Source of the DNA: Prevotella sp. UBA2850 | GTDB taxonomy: Bacteria > Bacteroidota > Bacteroidia > Bacteroidales > Bacteroidaceae | Assembly (NCBI GenBank): GCA_002350805.1 | Contig: DEFO01000054.1 | Location: forward strand, 1-17,271 | DNA: 17,271 bases | Direction of reading: 5' to 3' | In this document: piece by piece, positions 7,544-14,973 of the stretch | Position numbering within the stretch: the first letter of the stretch is position 1 | Layout of the letters: every line of letters begins with the position of its first letter | Program-made: the position numbers and the translations under genes | Notes under the pieces: model-generated | The model's database searches: none | Seen by the model: the letters and a program-made list of their open reading frames with translations, nothing else | Told to the model about the DNA's origin: nothing

Positions 7544-9781
7544 TTATTTCATTACCTTGACGACCTTTCCGTCCGTAGTCCTCACAATGTTGATGCCCTT
7601 TTGCCACTGGCCGATGCGTATGCCCCCCAGGTTGTAGATGGCCGTGCCGGTGTTGCTTCCCACACGTTCGCAGATGTTTTTCACACCGCTGGCAGAGGAT
7701 GATTTGAGGGCCGACAATGCCATGATTGAGGCATAGGCATCGTTGTTGGAGGTAAACGTCACCGACTGCAGCTGTCGGTTGTCGGTGGGAATGGAGAAGT
7801 CGAACAAGCAGTAATGATTGTCGCTGCTGTAGGTGTTGTTGGCACGTTGGATGTTGCCCAGTGCTGTCACTGCCTCGTCGCCCTGCAGGGCTTCCTGCCT
7901 TACCGACCAGTCGCGAATGGTGTAAAGTCCGGCATCGGTGGTTGTTCCGTCGGCATAGTTGAGGGTGATGCGCACCTCGGCATTCCCGTTACCACTTGTT
8001 GCCAGCACAAACAGCTCGCTGGTTTCCACAGGGACATCAAACACGATGGTGCCCTGTTGCCCGTTGTTGCGCAGCGACAGAGCGTTCTGCCCGTTGTAGG
8101 GTGCCAGCTCAAACGTAGCCTGTTCGTGGGCAGAGGTGATCGAGCGGTTCTTGGGCAGTCCGCCACTGCTTCTCAGGCTCTCGGCATAGAAAGCACGGTC
8201 GGCGCCGTCGACGGTGACCGTGGTGTAGTTGTTGGCAGGCAGCTGCTCGGCCACGATGTCGGCATTCCATCCCGACGCCACGCCGATGGGCTCCGTCTCA
8301 ACCGTCCTTGGCGGCAGCAGATGGCGGTCGAGGAAGAGCAGACGCCGTTGTATCCATTCCTTCATGTGGTCGACGGCATCGTCGTAGCTCTTGGCATAGT
8401 AGGGCATGGGCCAGATATAGTCGCGGGTGAAAACGCCCCATGCCTGCTCGTTGCGGTCGGCGGCGCCACCGCTCTTGATGAGTGTGGCCAGCGAGTCGAC
8501 GGTATGCATGATGCGCTCTGTGCTGTAGTTGGCGTTGCGGTATTGCTGCCACCTCTCTTTCAGGTCATCGACAAAGCGCTCGTCTTGCAGCATGCGGTAC
8601 CAATAGAACGGTACGGGACAGTCATCGCCCTGGAATTTCATGTTCAGTTCGTATTGCCATTGGTCGGTCTTCTCGCCGTCGTAGTAGTTGGCGTTTCCCC
8701 AGGCAATGTTATAGTCCCACAGTGTAGCCTTCCACCTCGGGTCGGTGCCCTCCTTTTCGCAGCGTTTCTCGCCGTGTTTGTAAAGATGCGTGCTCAGCCG
8801 GTAGCCGTCGATGTTCATCGATACCTCAGTAGAGAGCATATAGTCGATGAACGACTGCACGTCGATTCTCTTTCGGTAGCCGCCCTCAGCACTGTTCCAG
8901 TCGTCCGCCATGAACGAGGCCTCCATCTTGTCCACCTCCTGGTGCAACGCCTCGCGGGCGCCCTCGGGCAGACTGGCAAACTCCTCGTCGTCGGGGTCGC
9001 CGTATTCATATTTAATCTGGTAGTTCCACGCCACCTTGCTGCCGTCCATCGCCTGCCAGGGATGATAGCCCGACACAAAATGCGGGTCGTAGCCGTGGTC
9101 GACGCTCACATGGTAGTCGCCCGTCAGGTCGCCGTCTGTCTCGCCAGGGTCGTCCAGGTCCAGACGGTACTTACCCTTCGACACTCGTTCGCAGAGCACA
9201 TACACGCCGTAGTAGGTGCCGTCGAGCATCACCTCGCACATGCGTCCCCGCGGCACCCATTCGAACCACGGGCGTCCGAGCTCAAACGAGAGCACATCGC
9301 GCATCATCGTCTCGTCGCACCAGGGGGCAATGAATCCCCATTTATTGTCCTTAGGCATGTCCAGCAGAGCCACTTTCTTTTTCTTGCCCTCCACGTCGTT
9401 GGTCTCTAGCGTGCGGAAGGCATACGGCTTCTTGTCGGCCGACGTGAACGACGTGTTGCCTCGGTATTTCAGCGCAATCCATCCCTCGTAGTCGATGTGC
9501 TGCCCCGGCCACGCCGTAGTGTCGGCATGGTTGGTGTTCCCCTCACCATTGTCGATGATGGTCATTTTGGCCAGTACATAACTGTCGCGCAGGATGGTCT
9601 TCCCGCCCACGTTGATGAGGACGATGGGCAGATTGGTGCTCTCCACCTTCACATTCGGGTTGCGCAGCAGACTGCGATAGTTGTCGCTTTGTTGGGCGCC
9701 GACATGCTGTGTGCAGCACAGCAGCATCAGCATCAAGGTGGCCGTGGCCGCCATTAGTTTTCTGTGTTTAGTCATTGTCAT
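7544..9781 (-). CDS. T9SS-exported CotH-kinase-like protein
   Basis: This 745-residue protein has a signal peptide at about 1-29 (ending HVGA-Q), a CotH-type kinase fold at about 45-490, a beta-sandwich region at about 500-695, and a C-terminal sorting domain at about 700-745. CotH marks are the KYRGNTSF strand (105-112), KKPYAFR (117-123), the LDGTYYGVYVLCERV block (186-200), and WDYNIAWGN (355-363), which holds the acidic metal site. CotH of Bacillus spore coats is an atypical protein kinase. Whether this protein phosphorylates anything outside the cell is unknown. The tail IYNLGGIRIGQ followed by KGINIV and a final KVVKVMK fits type A T9SS sorting domains, so the protein probably reaches the cell surface. 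It is first in the minus-strand arm, with a TAnnTTTG box just upstream. The third residue (M3) is an alternative start, which the very short leader would favour. Confidence 0.9.
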   Translation of the reverse strand: MTMTKHRKLMAATATLMLMLLCCTQHVGAQQSDNYRSLLRNPNVKVESTNLPIVLINVGGKTILRDSYVLAKMTIIDNGEGNTNHADTTAWPGQHIDYEGWIALKYRGNTSFTSADKKPYAFRTLETNDVEGKKKKVALLDMPKDNKWGFIAPWCDETMMRDVLSFELGRPWFEWVPRGRMCEVMLDGTYYGVYVLCERVSKGKYRLDLDDPGETDGDLTGDYHVSVDHGYDPHFVSGYHPWQAMDGSKVAWNYQIKYEYGDPDDEEFASLPEGAREALHQEVDKMEASFMADDWNSAEGGYRKRIDVQSFIDYMLSTEVSMNIDGYRLSTHLYKHGEKRCEKEGTDPRWKATLWDYNIAWGNANYYDGEKTDQWQYELNMKFQGDDCPVPFYWYRMLQDERFVDDLKERWQQYRNANYSTERIMHTVDSLATLIKSGGAADRNEQAWGVFTRDYIWPMPYYAKSYDDAVDHMKEWIQRRLLFLDRHLLPPRTVETEPIGVASGWNADIVAEQLPANNYTTVTVDGADRAFYAESLRSSGGLPKNRSITSAHEQATFELAPYNGQNALSLRNNGQQGTIVFDVPVETSELFVLATSGNGNAEVRITLNYADGTTTDAGLYTIRDWSVRQEALQGDEAVTALGNIQRANNTYSSDNHYCLFDFSIPTDNRQLQSVTFTSNNDAYASIMALSALKSSSASGVKNICERVGSNTGTAIYNLGGIRIGQWQKGINIVRTTDGKVVKVMK

Positions 9782-9797
9782 GATAGTTGATACGCTG

Positions 9798-9805
9798 CAA
9801 AGTTA
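9798..9805 (-). promoter_or_regulatory. -7 box for the CotH/glutaminase A-like arm
   Basis: On the minus strand the bases read TAACTTTG, an exact TAnnTTTG match. The box ends 16 bp before the ATG at 9781, which implies a leader of only about 10 nt. This makes the second ATG (9775) a plausible true start. The 17-bp palindrome at 9822-9838 occupies the region where a -33 element would fall. Confidence 0.6.
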
Positions 9806-10044
9806 CACGTTTTTTTCTGATATGAAATATTATTTCATGTTTTTCCTGCCATTGTATTGTTCCCCCTTGCCCGTTTCCTCCGCAACGCGCACGACTATCC
9901 GCCGTTGGACCGTTACATTTCCGTTATACAAAAGCCACGTGGTGCCATCTTGTAAGGCGCTGACAGTCATGTGGTTGATGTCGTGAACGGAAAAACACAG
10001 GTAATACATTTCCCGTTTTCCATCCGTTGTCATCCTATTTTATT

Positions 10045-10052
10045 TATCTTTG
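10045..10052 (+). promoter_or_regulatory. -7 box for the GH125-GH76-GH43 operon
   Basis: The bases are TATCTTTG, an exact TAnnTTTG match followed by CAG, 30 bp before the ATG at 10083. The -33 element is weak; a GTTG is at 10026-10029, closer than usual. The box overlaps an in-frame TTG at 10050, which rules that TTG out as the start and supports 10083. Confidence 0.6.
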
Positions 10053-10082
10053 CAGCTGTATTCATCAAAGTATTCTTTCGAA

Positions 10083-11552
10083 ATGAACCTGAAAACCCTG
10101 TTTATCACCTGTCAGCTGGCTGCGATGGCTACTCTAGCCGCCGCCCAGCAAGTGCAACCCCCTTTGTCGTATGCCGAGCGCATCGCCCTGCCTGCCGACA
10201 ACACGCAGACGGCCCGCCGGCCAGCCCCTGCCGAGCGCCTGTTCCGCTCCGATGCTGTTGAGCGGAAAATCAAGGAAGTGAAGCGCCTGTTAAGAGAGGC
10301 CCCGTATCTGGCATGGATGTTTGAGAATTGTTTCCCCAACACCCTCGACACCACGGTGCACTATAGCGATGCCGAGGGCGACGATGATACCTTTGTATAT
10401 ACAGGCGACATACATGCCATGTGGCTGCGCGACTCGGCTGCACAAGTGTGGCCTTACGTGCGTTTTGCCAAGAGCGACGAGAGGATACGCAAGATGGTGC
10501 GCGGAACCATCCTGCGCCAGTTGAAATGCATCTGTATCGACCCATACGCCAATGCGTTCAATATGGGGCCTACTGGCGGAGAGTGGGCGAGCGATTATAC
10601 CGACATGAAGCCCGAGCTGCATGAGCGGAAATACGAGATCGACTCGTTGTGCTACCCCATCCGTCTGGCCTATTACTACTGGCAGGTGACGGGCGATGAG
10701 AGCATCTTCGGCGAGTTGTGGCAGCAGGCGGTGAAGAAAATCCTGCAGACCTTCCGTGAGCAACAGCGCAAGCAGAACCGCGGTCCGTATCATTTTGAGC
10801 GTTCCACGCCTCGCCAGTACGACACCATGAGCCACAACGGATATGGTAATCCCGTGAAGCCCGTAGGACTGATTGCCTCGGCTTTCCGTCCCTCCGACGA
10901 TGCAACAGTCTTTCAGTTCCTCGTGCCGTCGAATTTCTTTGCCGTGAGTTCGTTGCGCAAGGCAGCCGATATCCTGACGCGCGTAAACGGCTGCTCCAGT
11001 TTGGCAGAGGACTGCTCTGCGCTCGCAGAGGAGGTAGACAGGGCCCTGAAGGAATATGCTGTGTACGACCATCCGAAGTATGGCAAGATTTATGCCTTCG
11101 AGGTCGACGGATTCGGCAATCATCTGCTCATGGACGACTCGAATGTGCCCAGTCTGTTGGCCATGCCTTATCTGGGCGATGTGAGTGTCCAGGATCCTAT
11201 TTATCAGAATACACGCCGTTTCGTATGGAGTGACGACAATCCTTATTACTATCGCGGGCGTGCGGGCGAAGGCATTGGCGGACCGCATGTAGGCTACGAT
11301 ATGGTGTGGCCTATGTCCATCATGATGAAGGCCTTTACCAGCACCAACGACGCCGAGATAGCCGCCTGCCTGCAAATGCTGGTCGACACCGACAACGGTA
11401 CGGGCTTCATTCACGAGTCGTTCAACAAAGACGACGCCTCCAACTACACCCGTTCGTGGTTTGCCTGGCAGAACTCGCTGTTCGGTGAGCTTATATTAAA
11501 ACTGATAGACGACGGAAAAACAGATTTACTGAAGAAGATACAGAAAAGATGA
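10083..11552 (+). CDS. secreted GH125 exo-alpha-1,6-mannosidase
   Basis: This 489-residue protein matches family GH125, metal-independent inverting exo-alpha-1,6-mannosidases that trim alpha-1,6-linked mannose from mannan backbone fragments and N-glycan cores. Characteristic blocks are GDIHAMWLRDSAAQVWPYV (108-126), DPYANAFN (153-160), YEIDSLCYP (184-192), MDDSNVPSLLAMPYLG (350-365), GGPHVGYDMVWPMSIM (399-414) and HESFN with SWFAWQNSLFGEL (444-470). By analogy with solved GH125 structures, D187 and E445 are my candidates for acid and base. The signal peptide is about 1-21 (ending LAAA-QQ). I chose ATG 10083, not an upstream in-frame TTG at 10050, because that TTG lies in the -7 box and would spoil the signal peptide. 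The stop overlaps the GH76 start by 4 bp (ATGA), so translation of the two is probably coupled. Confidence 0.95.
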   Translation: MNLKTLFITCQLAAMATLAAAQQVQPPLSYAERIALPADNTQTARRPAPAERLFRSDAVERKIKEVKRLLREAPYLAWMFENCFPNTLDTTVHYSDAEGDDDTFVYTGDIHAMWLRDSAAQVWPYVRFAKSDERIRKMVRGTILRQLKCICIDPYANAFNMGPTGGEWASDYTDMKPELHERKYEIDSLCYPIRLAYYYWQVTGDESIFGELWQQAVKKILQTFREQQRKQNRGPYHFERSTPRQYDTMSHNGYGNPVKPVGLIASAFRPSDDATVFQFLVPSNFFAVSSLRKAADILTRVNGCSSLAEDCSALAEEVDRALKEYAVYDHPKYGKIYAFEVDGFGNHLLMDDSNVPSLLAMPYLGDVSVQDPIYQNTRRFVWSDDNPYYYRGRAGEGIGGPHVGYDMVWPMSIMMKAFTSTNDAEIAACLQMLVDTDNGTGFIHESFNKDDASNYTRSWFAWQNSLFGELILKLIDDGKTDLLKKIQKR

Positions 11553-13942
11553 CTCAGATGATGATAAGAAAAAGCCTCGTAGCTTGTTTGCTGCTGGCAA
11601 TGCCGTGTGCCGCCTCGGCAGGAGTGGAAATTGGCAAGACCTACCGCATCGTGCCCGATGCCAATGCCGAGAAATCGTTGTTCGTGAAAGATGCCTCACT
11701 CGATGAGAAAGCGGCTGTGGTGGTGTGGACAGAGACCAACGTGCCGGCACAACAATGGACGGCCGAGGATGCCGGCGACGGCAATGTTGCCTGGCGGAAT
11801 GTGTATACAGGAAAGTATCTCGATGCCAGCAATATTTCCATCAGCCAGCGCTCGGAGCCTAGTGCATGGACCCTGGAGCTGGTGGATGAGAGCACCAATG
11901 CCTACCTGCTGAAGCAGAATAAGTATCTGCGTGTCATCAGCACAACCGACGGCCGCCAGCCGACGGTCGGCAGTAATGCCCAGACATGGCATTTGGTCGA
12001 GGTGGAGCCTTGCCAGGCATTCAATAGCGATGCCCGTCAGCGCATGCTGAACGGCTTTTTGCGCCAATACATGATAGATAAAGGTAGCGGATATCGCACC
12101 TTCCTGAATGGAGGATGGGGCGAGGCCGAAACCATGGAGGCTCTTCTCGACTGTTATGAGGCCACGGGCGACCGCACCTTTCTGAATGTCTTCGAGTCGT
12201 GTTACAGTTACATGCGATACCACGTGGGCACGACATGGAACAGCGGCACGGTGATAGGCGGCTACAACTGGTATGGCTACGACTTCAACGACGACGTGAT
12301 GTGGCTCATTATAGCCGCCGCCCGCGCCTATCATCTGACTGGAAAGCAGACCTATCTGAACGATGCCAAGCGTAACTTCGACCTGATATGGGAACGCGCC
12401 TACCTGGGATATGTCGGTTTGCTGAGATGGGCAGAGCAGTCGGGTGACCGCAATGGCGCGAACTCATGCATCAATGGTCCTGCAGAGGTGGCAGCCTGCT
12501 ATATTGCCGCCGGAACAGGCGATGACAGCTATTACGAGAAAGCCCGTGAGTTGTATGGCAATCAGCGCAAACATCTCTTTGTTCCCTCCACCGGACAGGT
12601 GTACGATAGTGTGGTGTTCGACCCTTCTACCGGCAACGTGACGAGTCGTAACACGTGGGCATCTACCTATAATCAGGGCACAATGCTAGGAGCCGCGGTG
12701 CTGTTGTACCGCCATTTCGGCGACGAGCAGTACCGTCAGGATGCCGACCGCATCATTGCCTATGCGAAACAAAACCTTTGTAATGGGCATGGGGTTGTGC
12801 ATGTGTGTCAGAATGCCGATGGCGACTTCCAGGGCTTCAAGGGAATTCTCATGCGCTATGCCGGACTTTATGCCCGTGAGTTCTCCGATGCCGACAGTCG
12901 TCAATGGCTCATCAAGAATGCTTTCCATGCCTACAACAATATGAATTCCAAGTCGTTCGGCCATTCTGCCTGGCTCACCAAGGCCGGCGAGGATGGGATG
13001 TACGGCGAAGTGAACTATACAGCCTCTGGCTCTGCGTTTGGCGCATCCACGGCGCTGACAGCCGCTTGTAGCGTCTCTTTGGAGGACACATTCGACGGAA
13101 CCACCACATGGAAACAGACACTTCAGGGGACTGATGCCAGTCGTGAGGGCGATCAAGTGATGACGTTCCATTGCCAGGTTGAGCGTGCCGGGCATTACAG
13201 AGTCAATGTGTATTACCGCTCTGACGAGAAACGAAATGTCTATCTGACCGTCAACCAGGCCGATGCCGCCCTGGCAGTATTTCCTGCGGCCAAGGAGAAG
13301 ACCAGTCAGATGGTCTTGTTTGTCACGCTGACCGAAGGAGACAACACCTTGCGCTTTAACTGCGATCCGGCCCTTCCGACCATCGAGAAGATAGAGGTCA
13401 TCTTCTTGGCGTCGGTTCCCGATGTGCTGGAGGCAGAGCACGCCGTCGCCTCCGGACAGGCCACAATTGCCAACGACGACGATGCGTCGGGTGGGCAGTA
13501 TGTGAATTATATAGGTAGTGGAACGGATAATCTGCTGACGTTCAAGTACGATGCTCCCGACGCTGGGAAATATGACCTGGACATCATTTATTTCTGTGCG
13601 CAGAACCGTCAGATGTATGTCAGGGTGAACAACGGAACAAAGATGACTGAGGTGTATCCGTCGACTGGCTCGTGGGAGGCTGCCTCGGCGCAAGTACGAA
13701 CTGTCACCGTGACCCTGAAGGCTGGTACCAACACCATCGTGCTAGGCAACGACATGAGCTGGGCTCCCTACATCGACAAGATAGAGCTGAAACCACAGGG
13801 CGGCTCTACTGCCGTGTCGTCGCTGACGGCTGCCACCATGCCCGAGTCAGGTTGGTACTTGCTCAACGGCATCCGCACGGAGCGTCCTACTGCCAACGGC
13901 ATCTATATACATGGTCATAAGAAATACATGGTTAGGAAATGA
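11549..13942 (+). CDS. multidomain GH76 endo-alpha-1,6-mannanase with ricin-type and CBM6/35-like modules, T9SS tail
   Basis: This 797-residue secreted enzyme probably cleaves the alpha-1,6-mannan backbone internally. The order is: signal peptide 1-24; ricin-type beta-trefoil about 25-153, with QxW-like AQQW, SAWTLE and QTWHLV repeats; GH76 (alpha/alpha)6 domain about 160-505; a beta-sandwich about 510-620; a CBM6/CBM35-like module about 625-748, starting VLEAEHAVASG with GGQYVNYIG; and a T9SS sorting tail 755-797 (WYLLNGIRTE, NGIYIHGHKKYMVRK). The GH76 acidic pair is D248-D249 in YDFNDDVMWLIIAAARAY, matching the catalytic DD of the family. The tail suggests surface display, which fits the first cut on a polymer. 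The start overlaps the GH125 stop by 4 bp and the stop overlaps the GH43 start by 4 bp. M4 or M5 are alternative starts. Confidence 0.93.
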   Translation: MTQMMIRKSLVACLLLAMPCAASAGVEIGKTYRIVPDANAEKSLFVKDASLDEKAAVVVWTETNVPAQQWTAEDAGDGNVAWRNVYTGKYLDASNISISQRSEPSAWTLELVDESTNAYLLKQNKYLRVISTTDGRQPTVGSNAQTWHLVEVEPCQAFNSDARQRMLNGFLRQYMIDKGSGYRTFLNGGWGEAETMEALLDCYEATGDRTFLNVFESCYSYMRYHVGTTWNSGTVIGGYNWYGYDFNDDVMWLIIAAARAYHLTGKQTYLNDAKRNFDLIWERAYLGYVGLLRWAEQSGDRNGANSCINGPAEVAACYIAAGTGDDSYYEKARELYGNQRKHLFVPSTGQVYDSVVFDPSTGNVTSRNTWASTYNQGTMLGAAVLLYRHFGDEQYRQDADRIIAYAKQNLCNGHGVVHVCQNADGDFQGFKGILMRYAGLYAREFSDADSRQWLIKNAFHAYNNMNSKSFGHSAWLTKAGEDGMYGEVNYTASGSAFGASTALTAACSVSLEDTFDGTTTWKQTLQGTDASREGDQVMTFHCQVERAGHYRVNVYYRSDEKRNVYLTVNQADAALAVFPAAKEKTSQMVLFVTLTEGDNTLRFNCDPALPTIEKIEVIFLASVPDVLEAEHAVASGQATIANDDDASGGQYVNYIGSGTDNLLTFKYDAPDAGKYDLDIIYFCAQNRQMYVRVNNGTKMTEVYPSTGSWEAASAQVRTVTVTLKAGTNTIVLGNDMSWAPYIDKIELKPQGGSTAVSSLTAATMPESGWYLLNGIRTERPTANGIYIHGHKKYMVRK

Positions 13943-14910
13943 ACATACGAAAATACATACTGGTGGCTGCCGTGTTGTGTGCAGCCGCTTGCGCAGAGGC
14001 CCAGAAGAGCCATAGTGGCAATCCCATCTTTCCCGGATGGTATGCCGATCCCGAGGCGATTGTGCTGAATGGCCGCTGTTGGGTGTTCCCAACCTATTCA
14101 GCCCCTTACGACGAGCAGTTGTTTTTCGATGCGTTCTCTTCGAAAGACTTGGTGACGTGGAAGAAGCATCCCCGAGTGCTGACCAGCGAGCAGGTGAGCT
14201 GGGCACGCCGTGCCATGTGGGCACCTGCCATTGTGAAGAAAGGACGGATGTATTATCTCTTCTTCTCAGCCAACGATGTGCACGAGGGCGAAGTGGGCGG
14301 CATCGGTGTCGCTGTGAGCAAGAAGCCGCAGGGACCTTACAAAGATGCATTGGGCAAACCCCTCATCCAGCATATTGTCAATGGCGCACAGCCCATCGAC
14401 CAATATGTCTTCCGCGATGACGACGGTCAGTATTACATGTACTATGGAGGCTGGGGACATTGCAATGTGGTGCGTCTGGCCGACGATTTGCTCAGCGTGG
14501 TTCCCTTCCCCGATGGTACTATATATAAAGAGGTGACTCCCGAGCACTATGTGGAAGGTCCGTTTATGTTGAAGCGCGATGGAAAATACTATTTCATGTG
14601 GAGCGAAGGAGGGTGGGGGCTGCCCAACTATTGCGTGAGCTATGCCATCAGCGACTCGCCACTGGGCCCGTTCCGCCGTATTGGAAAAATACTGGAGCAG
14701 GATGCGGCAGTAGCCACCGGTGCCGGTCATCATTCGGTCATCAAAGGGAAAGGCGATGACTGGTACATCGTCTACCATCGTCGTCCGTTGGGTGAGACAG
14801 CCGCCAACTCGAGGGTAACATGCATCGACAAGCTGGAGTTCGATGCCAATGGTTTGATCCGTCCGGTAAGAATCACGAAAGAGGGTGTCCGGCCTGCGAA
14901 ACTGAAGTAA
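13939..14910 (+). CDS. secreted GH43 family glycosidase (five-bladed beta-propeller)
   Basis: This 323-residue exported protein has the GH43 layout. The catalytic base is D37 in FPGWYADPEA, the pKa-modulating aspartate D154 in QPIDQYVF, and the general acid E206 in YVEGPFMLK. WAPAI (94-98) and the propeller histidine pair in GAGHHSV (261-267) also fit. GH43 enzymes are inverting and act on alpha-L-arabinofuranosides, beta-xylosides or, in some subfamilies, galactofuranosides; the subfamily cannot be fixed here. Given the mannan enzymes beside it, removal of a galactofuranose or pentose decoration from fungal mannan is an attractive guess. The signal peptide is about 1-22 (ending AEA-Q), and the cysteines in it do not form a clear lipobox. 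ATG overlaps the GH76 stop by 4 bp and an AGGA precedes it, so it is firmly in the operon. It has no accessory domain. Confidence 0.9.
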   Translation: MNIRKYILVAAVLCAAACAEAQKSHSGNPIFPGWYADPEAIVLNGRCWVFPTYSAPYDEQLFFDAFSSKDLVTWKKHPRVLTSEQVSWARRAMWAPAIVKKGRMYYLFFSANDVHEGEVGGIGVAVSKKPQGPYKDALGKPLIQHIVNGAQPIDQYVFRDDDGQYYMYYGGWGHCNVVRLADDLLSVVPFPDGTIYKEVTPEHYVEGPFMLKRDGKYYFMWSEGGWGLPNYCVSYAISDSPLGPFRRIGKILEQDAAVATGAGHHSVIKGKGDDWYIVYHRRPLGETAANSRVTCIDKLEFDANGLIRPVRITKEGVRPAKLK

Positions 14911-14973
14911 AAACAGTCAGAAGAAGCATTTCTACTTGTATAAACGTAAACATTCATAAAAGTATATAAATCT

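Larger units (their letters stand above)
9782..10082. promoter_or_regulatory. divergent control region between the two mannan-degrading arms
   Basis: This 301-bp gap separates the divergent CotH and GH125 genes and holds a -7 box for each. Candidate operator elements are a perfect 8-bp inverted repeat around one base, ATGAAATA-T-TATTTCAT (9822-9838), just upstream of the CotH -7 box; three CCGTTnnA direct repeats (9902-9909, 9910-9917, 9921-9928); and the palindrome CCACGTGG (9935-9942). No regulator gene lies in the window. A 67-codon minus-strand open frame (9830-10033) lies inside, but its status is doubtful. Confidence 0.6.

Noticed and set aside
7814..9409. A 531-codon plus-strand frame opposite the CotH gene
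   Set aside because: It lies wholly inside the CotH frame, is rich in V/H/G typical of antisense translation, and has no domain pattern.
10050..10082. An extended GH125 start at TTG 10050
   Set aside because: The TTG is part of the -7 box TATCTTTG and would lie upstream of the transcript start; the ATG at 10083 gives a clean signal peptide.
10290..11414. A 374-codon minus-strand frame opposite GH125
   Set aside because: It is antisense to an unambiguous GH125 gene and shows no signal peptide or motif.
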